NCBI GenBank assembly: GCA_027306695.1
Contig: DAHUZH010000015.1
Coordinates: forward strand, 1-43,653
Reading direction: 5' to 3'
DNA from: Acidobacteriaceae bacterium
GTDB lineage: Bacteria; Acidobacteriota; Terriglobia; Terriglobales; Acidobacteriaceae
Length of the DNA stretch: 43,653 nt
Part shown: piece after piece, positions 34,264 through 41,824 of the stretch
How positions within the stretch are numbered: the stretch's first letter is position 1
Layout: the number at the start of each line of letters is the position of its first letter
Notes under the pieces: generated by a model
Seen by the model: only the letters and a program-made list of their open reading frames with translations
What the model was told of the DNA's origin: nothing
Databases searched by the model: none
Made by a program: the position numbers and the translations under genes

Positions 34264-35229
34264 CTATCGCGGCATGTCCCGGTGGATGCACTTTACGTGA
34301 TAGCCCTCATCCTGGAGTAACTGCTGCACTCGTTCGGCGATCATTACCGAGCGATGCTGACCGCCGGTGCAGCCAAACGCGATGCTGAGATAGCTCTTGC
34401 CTTCCTGCACGTAATGCGGCAGCAGAAACAGCAGCATGTCTTTTATCTTGCGGATGAATTCTTTCGTCTCGGGAAACCGATCGATGTAACGGATCACCTT
34501 GGCGTCGCGCCCCGTCAATGGGCGAAACTCGGGAATAAAATGCGGGTTCGGTAGAAATCGCACATCGAAGACAAGGTCGGCCTCCTGCGGTACGCCATTC
34601 TTGTAGCCGAAACTGATGGTGGAAACCAGCAGGTTCTTTTCTTCATTCTCCGGCTGAAAAAGTCCGTTGATGTGCGCGCGCAGTTCGTGCACGTTGAAAT
34701 TGGTCGTGTCGAGGCAGACATCGGCGATGTTGCGCAGCGGCTCCAGCAGTTTTCGCTCAGACTGGATGGAACGGCGAATGGTATCGATGCGGCCCAGCGG
34801 ATGCGGTCGCCGCGTTTCCGAGAAGCGACGCATCAATGCATCGTCGGAGGCCTCCAGAAATAACAGGCGCGTGGGAATCATCTCGCGGACTTTGCGTAGA
34901 ATCAGCGGAAAGCGGTCGAGCTGCGACCCCTCGCGCACGTCAACAACGAGCGCGGCGCGAGAAATCTCCGGAGACTGGCGAATGAGATCGGCGAAGCTGG
35001 GGATCAGGTCGATGGGCAGATTGTCTACGGAATAATATCCCAGATCTTCAAAGGCTTTGAGGGCCGACAATTTTCCCGAACCGGAAATCCCCGTCAGGAT
35101 GACCAGCTCATTGTCTCCCATGGGCCGCTTCTCTGTGCGCCGCGAAGCGCGCTTCGTCGAAGCTTTGGAAGTGGATGGGGCGGTCGTCGGCAATTTCTGG
35201 GAAGCGCGCCTTTGCTGCCTGGGTTTCAT
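34264..35229 (-). CDS. rapZ: RapZ/YvcJ-family P-loop protein
   Basis: 321 residues. RapZ in Escherichia coli is an RNase E adapter that senses glucosamine-6-phosphate; the YvcJ form binds nucleotides. The conserved parts are TGISGSGKLSALKAFEDLGY, SVDNLPIDLIP, the Walker-B-like ALVVDVREG, and the C-terminal IAFGCTGGQHRSVMIAERV. In the P-loop the Ser/Thr after the Lys, which normally holds the metal, is Leu (GSGKLS). An N-terminal Lys/Arg/Ser/Thr-rich extension of about 36 residues precedes it; an ATG at 35121 would remove it. It ends the lptC-lptB-rpoN-hpf-rapZ block. Confidence 0.9.
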   Translation of the reverse strand: MKPRQQRRASQKLPTTAPSTSKASTKRASRRTEKRPMGDNELVILTGISGSGKLSALKAFEDLGYYSVDNLPIDLIPSFADLIRQSPEISRAALVVDVREGSQLDRFPLILRKVREMIPTRLLFLEASDDALMRRFSETRRPHPLGRIDTIRRSIQSERKLLEPLRNIADVCLDTTNFNVHELRAHINGLFQPENEEKNLLVSTISFGYKNGVPQEADLVFDVRFLPNPHFIPEFRPLTGRDAKVIRYIDRFPETKEFIRKIKDMLLFLLPHYVQEGKSYLSIAFGCTGGQHRSVMIAERVQQLLQDEGYHVKCIHRDMPR

Positions 35230-35274
35230 GGTGTGTTCTCTTGGCTCCGCAGCAACAACGTTTTGCTCACCGAA

Positions 35275-35856
35275 TCAGGGGACTTCAATCAACCGCACGA
35301 AACCGTCCCCGGAGCAATGCAGCACTTTGACGTTTCCAGCAAGGTCGCGGAACACAAACACTTCCTGATCGCGCGATTCCACTTCTTTCACGGCTTCTTC
35401 CAGCGTCATCGCACGTCGCGCCAGCGCTTCTGGGGCGGGGACGATATGCAGCCCTGCCAATGTACTTTTTTTTGCCACGGATTTCTTAGTGCGCCTGTCA
35501 GCAACTGGTGGACGTCTTTCTTCCACAACAAGCACGGGCAGGCTCTCGCTGAGAGGCTTGGCCTGGCGCTTCTTTTCTACGATGCGCTTCTTCCGGCGCA
35601 GGGCCTGCTTTTCTACCTTGTCGAGCGCGGTCCGCAGCGCAATGGTCAGGTCCGGCGCTTCCGCCAGACCGACTACAGTATGCTGGCGCGCGGTCACGGT
35701 CACTTCCGCCATCTGAATATGCCGCTGCGCACTGAAGATGACGTGGGCGCTCGCGCCTCTGCCGACAATTTTCTCAATCCGCGCCAGACCCTCGTCTGCC
35801 ATCTCCCGCAGTTGCCGGGTAATTTTGACTTTTCTTCCGGTGAGTTCAGACTCCAT
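35275..35856 (-). CDS. hpf: Ribosome hibernation promoting factor, long form
   Basis: Binds the 30S decoding region and dimerises 70S ribosomes in stationary phase. 193 residues. N-terminal beta-alpha-beta domain (about 1-100: VKITRQLREMADEGLARIEK, then AEVTVTARQHTVVGLAEA), Lys/Arg-rich linker, and the C-terminal dimerisation domain (about 140-193: EAVKEVESRDQEVFVFRDLA, GNVKVLHCSGDGFVRLIEVP), as in long HPF. AGGAG precedes the ATG by six bases. It starts 36 bases after rpoN, the usual neighbour, so sigma-54 operon transcription is likely. Confidence 0.93.
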   Translation of the reverse strand: MESELTGRKVKITRQLREMADEGLARIEKIVGRGASAHVIFSAQRHIQMAEVTVTARQHTVVGLAEAPDLTIALRTALDKVEKQALRRKKRIVEKKRQAKPLSESLPVLVVEERRPPVADRRTKKSVAKKSTLAGLHIVPAPEALARRAMTLEEAVKEVESRDQEVFVFRDLAGNVKVLHCSGDGFVRLIEVP

Positions 35857-35892
35857 CGGCCATCTCCTGATTTTTTAGGACTCTCTAATTCA

Positions 35893-37614
35893 TCAGATGC
35901 GCACGCGGCGCTGGTGGGTGCTGGGAATGCCCATGTCTTCGCGATATTTGGCGACGGTGCGGCGATTGACCGCGATCCCATGTGCCTGCAAAAGATTCGC
36001 AATCGCATCGTCGGTCAGCGGCTTGCTGGAATCTTCCTCCTCGATCATCTTCTTCACTTTGCGTTTCAACAACAATAGCGGAGTGTCCGCGCCTTCCGGC
36101 CCATTGACGCCCTCTGAGAAAAAGAAGCGCAGCTCAAAGACGCCCTGTGGCGTGTGCGCATACTTGTTGGCGACGGCCCGGCTGACGGTAGAAGCATGCA
36201 CGCCGATCTCTTCCGCCACGTCTTTGATCATCATCGGCTTGAGCGCGTCGACGCCTTCCTCCATAAACTCCCGCTGGCGGCGAACAATCACCTCGCAGGT
36301 GCGCAGAATGGTATTTTTTCGCTGTTCAATGTTGCGCATCAACTGGATGGCCGACCGATAGCGCTCCTTCACGTATTCCTTCACTTCGCGTTCCGTGCCG
36401 TCCTGCGTCAGCATGCGGCGGTAGCCCTGGTTCAGGCGAAGAGTTGGCATCTCCTCGTCGTTGATGAGAATCACATAGTCGTCATCGCGCTTGACGAAGG
36501 CGACGTCCGGCTCGATCAGCCGCACCTGCTCGCGGTTATAACGCTGGCCGGGCTTGGGATCGAGTCCGCGAATCGCTTCAATTGCCATCTGCACGCAAGG
36601 TTGCTGGCTGCCCGTCAACTTGGCCAGTTCCCGAACATCGCGCTTCAACAAGTACGGTAAAAATTCATCGATAATACGCCGGGTCAGCGACATGACCGCG
36701 TTCAGGGAGTTGGTTGGGGAATCTGCGGCGACCGTATCTTCCTCACCCATCGGCAGGCCATTGGTTGCCCGTGAAATGGCGGATGCCGAGGCCGCAAGTT
36801 GGAGCGTTGACGCCAGCGCAGCGGCTTCCTGCATCCGCGCGTCCAACTGCGTCAGCAAACACTCGCGCAGATCGCGGGCCGCGACCCCGACGGGATCCAA
36901 TCTGCGCACGATGTGCAGGGCCTCGGCAAGATCGCGCTTGAGTGCGGACGAATATTCGATGCCCGCATCGGACTTGAAGGATGCATCCGCGTTGTTCCGG
37001 TTGTTGAGCGCATGACCGTTGGAGGCGGCGACGTCTTCCGCAGCGGCCGCGAGGGAGATCGACTCCGCATGGGACGCAACTGGCCACGGGGAAGGGCGTT
37101 CTCGCGCCAATGCATTCAGCAGCTCTTCATCGCTGGCCGTCAGGTAGCCATCTTCGTCCAGGTTGCCAATGACCAGCTCTGCGGCTTCGCGCACGCCAGC
37201 CGCCAGATGCAGGGAGCCAAGCTGCCACATCAGATGGTCGGTCAGCGTTGTAGGCTTGGAGAGAAAATTTTCAAAGGAAGGCTTTTCGTTGATTTCGCCA
37301 CTTTGCGGGGTGCGATACCCGGGGTCGAGATAGTCCTGGAAATAAGAGCCAAAATCGATCTCATCGAAAGGGTCGCGCTCCTCGGTCTTTGCTTCCGCAG
37401 CCGGGGCCGCTTCTTCTGGCGTGCGAACATCGTCGATCGAAGGAACGGTCTCTTCCAACTCCTCCAATACGGGATTCTCCAGAATCTCCGCATCGATCAT
37501 CTCTTTCAGTTCCTGCTTGTTCAACGCCAGCAGGCTGACCATCTGAACCAGGCCTGGAGTGAGCACCTGCTTCTGAGAGACCTTCAGATTGAGCCTGGGT
37601 TGGAGGAGAGCCAT
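35893..37614 (-). CDS. rpoN: RNA polymerase sigma-54 factor
   Basis: 573 residues. Region I begins MALLQPRLNLKVSQKQVLTP and is Gln/Leu-rich as in all sigma-54 proteins; an acidic region II follows (about 50-90). The core-binding part carries two long insertions relative to the roughly 480-residue norm, at about 171-225 (Ala/Ser/Asn-rich) and about 262-305. The C-terminal DNA-binding part has the helix-turn-helix EEIGVHASTVSRAVANKYAH and the RpoN box RRTVAKYRED (about 551-560). It requires enhancer-binding ATPases, none of which lie in this window. It is followed closely by hpf. Confidence 0.96.
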   Translation of the reverse strand: MALLQPRLNLKVSQKQVLTPGLVQMVSLLALNKQELKEMIDAEILENPVLEELEETVPSIDDVRTPEEAAPAAEAKTEERDPFDEIDFGSYFQDYLDPGYRTPQSGEINEKPSFENFLSKPTTLTDHLMWQLGSLHLAAGVREAAELVIGNLDEDGYLTASDEELLNALARERPSPWPVASHAESISLAAAAEDVAASNGHALNNRNNADASFKSDAGIEYSSALKRDLAEALHIVRRLDPVGVAARDLRECLLTQLDARMQEAAALASTLQLAASASAISRATNGLPMGEEDTVAADSPTNSLNAVMSLTRRIIDEFLPYLLKRDVRELAKLTGSQQPCVQMAIEAIRGLDPKPGQRYNREQVRLIEPDVAFVKRDDDYVILINDEEMPTLRLNQGYRRMLTQDGTEREVKEYVKERYRSAIQLMRNIEQRKNTILRTCEVIVRRQREFMEEGVDALKPMMIKDVAEEIGVHASTVSRAVANKYAHTPQGVFELRFFFSEGVNGPEGADTPLLLLKRKVKKMIEEEDSSKPLTDDAIANLLQAHGIAVNRRTVAKYREDMGIPSTHQRRVRI

Positions 37615-37721
37615 GGCAAGAATTCCAAGAAAGAGTGAGTTGGCTTCAGTCTACATCTTGAGAACGCTGTTGGTATGCCGCAGATGCGCGCGCTCACCGC
37701 ATACGATGTCAAACTGGATAC

Positions 37722-38450
37722 TTAACCGAGTGTGAAACCCTCACCCAGATAGACGCGCTTGACCTCAGGATCGCGGCCCAATTCCTCCGGCGTGCCTGCG
37801 CGAAAGATCTTTCCCTCGTTGATGATATAGGCCCGATCGGTGACAGAGAGGGTCTCCCGCACATTATGGTCGGTAATCAGCACGCCGTAGCCGCTGGCTT
37901 TCAGATCGAAGATAATGTCTTGCAAATCGTGGACCGCAATGGGGTCGATTCCCGAAAAAGGCTCGTCGAGAAGAATAAAATTCGGCTCGATGCAAAGACA
38001 CCGGGCAATCTCCACGCGCCGCCGCTCGCCGCCGGAGAGCGCATAGCCTCGCGTCTTTCTCACATGGCCCAAGCTGAGTTGCTCGATCAGCCGCTCCATG
38101 CGCGCGCGCCGCTTCTCCCATCCGCCGGGCTGCGTTTCCAGCACCGCCAGGATATTTTCTTCCACGGTCAGCTTGCGAAAAACGGAAGGTTCCTGCGGCA
38201 GATAGCTGATGCCGAAATTGCGCGCCCGCAGATACATCGGCAGGCGCGTAATGTCCTGGCCGCCCACCAATACTCGACCGGAGTCCGGCTGCACCAGGCC
38301 GACAATCATGTAAAAGCTGGTCGTCTTTCCCGCGCCGTTCGGCCCCAGCAGGCCGACGACTTCCCCTTTGTGTATCTCCAGGCTGACACCGCGCACCACT
38401 TGTCTTCCGCGATAATTCTTGGCGAGTTGGTCGGTTGTGAGATGCTGCAT
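37722..38450 (-). CDS. lptB: LPS export ABC transporter ATPase LptB
   Basis: 242-residue ATPase that powers extraction of LPS from the inner membrane with LptF/G. Walker [18 protein letters not shown], the LptB-typical [18 protein letters not shown], signature [15 protein letters not shown], Walker [17 protein letters not shown] and switch His in [20 protein letters not shown] are all present. Its ATG overlaps the stop codon of the LptC/OstA gene by one base (TAATG), so the two are translationally coupled. LptF/G are not in the window. rpoN follows after 107 bases. Confidence 0.95.
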   Translation of the reverse strand: MQHLTTDQLAKNYRGRQVVRGVSLEIHKGEVVGLLGPNGAGKTTSFYMIVGLVQPDSGRVLVGGQDITRLPMYLRARNFGISYLPQEPSVFRKLTVEENILAVLETQPGGWEKRRARMERLIEQLSLGHVRKTRGYALSGGERRRVEIARCLCIEPNFILLDEPFSGIDPIAVHDLQDIIFDLKASGYGVLITDHNVRETLSVTDRAYIINEGKIFRAGTPEELGRDPEVKRVYLGEGFTLG

Positions 38451-40990
38451 TATTTCTTCTTGACCCTAGTCTCTGTGGTTGTTGCGTGGGCGGAAGTCCC
38501 ACGGACTATTATCGCCTGCTCCTGCGAGGCAAACGTTAAAACCTGCCCGGTCACGGTACCCCGATCGGCGTCAAAGACCTTAGGCAGCTCTTTACTGTCC
38601 CCCGTCAGAACAAAGTTTCCGTCGCTGGCCGTGTACACCAGACGCGCACCGGTGGCGCGCCTTCCCGGCTGGACCAACCGCACATGTCCGGTGGCCACAA
38701 TCCTTTCAACGGAGGACTGCGGAGGATTGTTGCGGCCGGAAGAAAAATTTTGCTGTTTTTCCGCGTGGAGGCCAGTGGCGGGGCTAAGAAATATCTCGGC
38801 GTGGTCGGCGAACATCTGCCCGCTGGAACTGATCACTTCCACATGATTCAAAAAACTGGCCTTGCGTTCGGCGTCGGAATACTCCAGCCGCTGGCTTACC
38901 ACGCGAAACATGGAAGGACCGCTGATTTTCGAGGTCGCGGGGGCAGTCCCCGGCGTGGAATTGGCAGACGTGGGGTTGGCCGGGGATGGTTTGGCAGTTT
39001 GTCCGAGTGGGGCCTGCTGCGATGCAGCTTGCCCGAGAAATGTACTGTGCACGCATTGCGTGCAGGACGCGGAACCATAGGCCAGCAGGGCCTGCCGCTT
39101 CTGCGAGACTTCGATCACCGGGGCCTCCACCGTGTTGCCCCCTTGCCACAAACGCGCCTGCCCGGAAAATACGGCCCTCTGGGTTGCCTGCATCAACGTG
39201 GCCTGCTGCGCGACGATATGCGTTGGCTGACTTCCACCCATCAGCCCTCCCGCCATTGCACCCGAAGATGCCTGGTTGGAACGCAGCGTCGTCTGCACGG
39301 CGCCGGTAGCGGTCATCTCCCCGGTCGTACGCCGCATCTCCATGCGGTTGGCTGTCATCTCCAGTTGCACGTCGCGAAAGACGGGCTGGCCGGTCAACAG
39401 CAGCGTGTCATTCGCCGCTTCATATTGCGCGCGGGTCGCGGTCGCAGTGGCAACCTGCGGGCCCGACATATCACCTTTGGACGTATCGCCGTTTGACGCA
39501 GCTCCCTTTTTCGCTGGAGTCGTCTGCTGCAGGACGACGTGGCCCGTCTGGACGGCAGTGCGGATCGTCTGCGCCGCCAACGCATTGGTGGCCCCACTGC
39601 TGGCCCCCTTTGTCTGTGCTTTCGGCTTTGTCGGCACGTTGGACGCAGCACTCGGCGCGAAGTCGATGCTGAGCGTATCTCCCGCGCTGGTGTCGATGTC
39701 GCCGTTCGCTGCCACCGTGCGCAGCCGCGTCTGCTCCACTCCTTCAATATGCTGGATCAGATTTCCCGGCAGGAAACTGGCCTGCAAACTCTGCGCGGCC
39801 ATCTGCGTCTCTTGCGGAGGATGGCCCGGCGATACCGACCGCGAAGTAAAGATTGCATGGCCGGTGGCGTCGGCGGCCTGCAACTGCGACTGCCCGTTCT
39901 TGCCCGCCAATAAATGCAGCACGAGATGGTCCCCATTCAAGGTGCGTTGCAGATGGTTCTGTCCCGCATCCATCCGCTGATGGAACTGGACCTCGCGGTC
40001 GAAAACGGCACGGCGCGCGTGGCCCTGCGCGTCGAATTCAACCACCGCCTCTCGCGCGCTGCCTGCGCCCTGCTGCTTCGGCTGGTCCTGTGTGAACTGG
40101 ACCCCTCCGCCGAAATGCACCTGCTGCGGCCTGCTGTTCTCATTCAACTGTGCGTGCATTGTCGCGGCCCGCACTGCCGTGCCACCGGCAGACGCGAACT
40201 GCACATCGTCCTGCGCATCCAGCCGCTCCGCCGAGCCGTCCGCCCTCAGAACCACAGTGGCCATTCCGGCTTGTCCACGATCATTCCCGGAAGAATATCT
40301 CGGCTGTTGCAGATGGACCTGATTCACATCTCTGTCATATATGGCCTGGGATGCATGCACCACCGCCGGATGGTTCTGCATCGCCGTCGTCAAAACCACC
40401 TGGGATTCAAGCAGCAGGTGTCCCTGCTTCGAGTCGTACTCCGCGCCGACCGCCTGGCCGCTGGAGTCGGCAACCTGAAAATCCACTTCGCCGCTACAGG
40501 TCGCCACGCCTGTTTTCTGGCTGAAGACCAGCCCATGCGTGGTCACGCGAACCACCTGCGCGGCATTTTTATTCGGGGCGCCTGCTGCGGTGCTCTGCGG
40601 AGGATGCAGCACGATATGCGCCTCGCCCTGTGAGATCACAATCTGGTTGTTGCGGTCGTACTGAAAATCCTTGCCTGCAATGGTGTCGGCCTTGCCATCC
40701 TGATTGAATACGTCGATCTCGACATCATGCAGCAACACGCGCCCACCGGATTTGAAGGCGATGGCGCGCGCGGCGTGCAGCGTAAAGATGGTGCGCCCCT
40801 GGTCGTTGCTCTGCGATAGAACGAAGCCCTGCGTCGATTGCTGAATTTGCAAGCCGAGACGCGCCGGAAGGTCCTGCGCAATATGGCGAAGCCGCCAGCG
40901 GCCATAAAAAAATGAGCCCACGATGGCAAACAGTAGGGCCGCGGCCAAAGCCACAATCGCCAGGCGCAGCCTCTCGATGGTCCAGGGCAT
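38450..40990 (-). CDS. Giant LptC/OstA (LptA-like) LPS transport protein
   Basis: 846 residues, several times the size of LptC (about 190) or LptA (about 185). One membrane helix (about 10-28, [20 protein letters not shown]) is followed by a periplasmic part. LptC-like strands lie at about 40-180, then OstA-type beta strand repeats: about 190-340 ([20 protein letters not shown]), about 500-660 ([33 protein letters not shown]), and a C-terminal OstA unit (about 735-835, [20 protein letters not shown]). Ala/Gln/Thr-rich linkers separate them. A CxxC (Cys643 and Cys646) is unusual here. Coupling to lptB and the strand repeats indicate that the protein forms the periplasmic LPS bridge from LptC through LptA. 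The start has an A/G-rich site only. Confidence 0.85.
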   Translation of the reverse strand: MPWTIERLRLAIVALAAALLFAIVGSFFYGRWRLRHIAQDLPARLGLQIQQSTQGFVLSQSNDQGRTIFTLHAARAIAFKSGGRVLLHDVEIDVFNQDGKADTIAGKDFQYDRNNQIVISQGEAHIVLHPPQSTAAGAPNKNAAQVVRVTTHGLVFSQKTGVATCSGEVDFQVADSSGQAVGAEYDSKQGHLLLESQVVLTTAMQNHPAVVHASQAIYDRDVNQVHLQQPRYSSGNDRGQAGMATVVLRADGSAERLDAQDDVQFASAGGTAVRAATMHAQLNENSRPQQVHFGGGVQFTQDQPKQQGAGSAREAVVEFDAQGHARRAVFDREVQFHQRMDAGQNHLQRTLNGDHLVLHLLAGKNGQSQLQAADATGHAIFTSRSVSPGHPPQETQMAAQSLQASFLPGNLIQHIEGVEQTRLRTVAANGDIDTSAGDTLSIDFAPSAASNVPTKPKAQTKGASSGATNALAAQTIRTAVQTGHVVLQQTTPAKKGAASNGDTSKGDMSGPQVATATATRAQYEAANDTLLLTGQPVFRDVQLEMTANRMEMRRTTGEMTATGAVQTTLRSNQASSGAMAGGLMGGSQPTHIVAQQATLMQATQRAVFSGQARLWQGGNTVEAPVIEVSQKRQALLAYGSASCTQCVHSTFLGQAASQQAPLGQTAKPSPANPTSANSTPGTAPATSKISGPSMFRVVSQRLEYSDAERKASFLNHVEVISSSGQMFADHAEIFLSPATGLHAEKQQNFSSGRNNPPQSSVERIVATGHVRLVQPGRRATGARLVYTASDGNFVLTGDSKELPKVFDADRGTVTGQVLTFASQEQAIIVRGTSAHATTTETRVKKK

Positions 40991-41043
40991 ATCTTCATCT
41001 TCTCATTTCGCGCGCCCTTGTTCTAAAACACTACAATGGAGCT

Positions 41044-41655
41044 ATGGCCGACCCACTCTATTACAGCCTGTGGTTTCCGAATTTTCGCTTTGCGTCCTTG
41101 CCGGAAAAGCTTGTGCAGGTGATGCACCAGATGCCGGAGGCTCTCATCACGGCAGCCTCCGTCTATCCGATCGACTGGCAGCAGGCCTCCACCTTTCAGC
41201 GCATTTTCAGCACTCCCAGCACCTATCCGGCAGAAGCAGCCACGCCGGAACAGGCCGTCGAAGAGGCCACAGAACTGCTGCATGAAGACTGCGCGTACGA
41301 GTTTGAATTGCCGTGGAGTCTCTGGTATCCAGAGACCGATGGCCTGCTCGACCCGATCTGGCGCGAAGAGATGCGGCTGGTGCGCATCGTCGGCTTTGGC
41401 CCGATGTTCGACGAAGGCGCCTTCGAGCAGAATGGCCATGTCCGCATCGAACTCGGACCGGATACGCCCTTTCTATGGGAGGATGTAGACCTCGACGAGG
41501 AAGGCCAGTTGCATGTGAAGCAGAACGTCGAGCGGCTTGTGGCGTTCACCACGGCGGTCGAGAAAAATTGCGGCGTCGAGACGCGGCTGCTATGGACGGA
41601 GAGCGAAGAAAACCTGGCGCAGAAGCTGATCGCGAGATTGCAGAAGCTGAATTAG
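41044..41655 (+). CDS. Conserved hypothetical protein divergent from the lpt operon
   Basis: 203 residues, soluble, acidic and rich in Trp, Phe and Glu. It opens MADPLYYSLWFPNFRFASLP and has segments such as FELPWSLWYPETDGLLDPIW and VRIVGFGPMFDEGAFEQNGH, and ends with charged helices (VERLVAFTTAVEKNCGVETR). No signal peptide, helix-turn-helix, P-loop or metal motif is evident, and I recognise no family. The ATG at 41044 has GGAG only two bases upstream, so initiation is uncertain; the frame extends to 40912 inside the LptC/OstA gene, which is unlikely. It starts 53 bases from the divergent LptC/OstA gene, and its 3' end faces a palindromic repeat and glyS. Confidence 0.75.
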   Translation: MADPLYYSLWFPNFRFASLPEKLVQVMHQMPEALITAASVYPIDWQQASTFQRIFSTPSTYPAEAATPEQAVEEATELLHEDCAYEFELPWSLWYPETDGLLDPIWREEMRLVRIVGFGPMFDEGAFEQNGHVRIELGPDTPFLWEDVDLDEEGQLHVKQNVERLVAFTTAVEKNCGVETRLLWTESEENLAQKLIARLQKLN

Positions 41656-41682
41656 AGCTTGTCGGAGAAAATCCTCGCAGTC

Positions 41683-41815
41683 GAGTCATTCTGACCCTGA
41701 ACAGCGTGAGGGGGAAGAATCTAGACAATATTGACTCAATCGTTCTAGCCGGTATTCTCTGGATTCTTCACTCCGGCCGTTCGCCGCGGCGAACGACCTT
41801 CATTCAGAATGACTC
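41683..41815. repeat. Dispersed intergenic palindromic repeat, copy 5 (type A)
   Basis: GAGTCATTCTGA and inverted TCAGAATGACTC at the two ends are a perfect match. GAAGAATCTAGACAATA on the left and TATTCTCTGGATTCTTC on the right form the second layer with a few mismatches, and a GTTCGCCGCGGCGAAC arm is itself a perfect palindrome. It lies between the converging hypothetical gene and glyS. Confidence 0.8.
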
Positions 41816-41824
41816 GGCAGATTT

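Noticed and set aside
35212-36078. 288-codon plus-strand frame across hpf and rpoN
   Set aside because: Spans parts of three real minus-strand genes, so cannot be coding with them all conserved.
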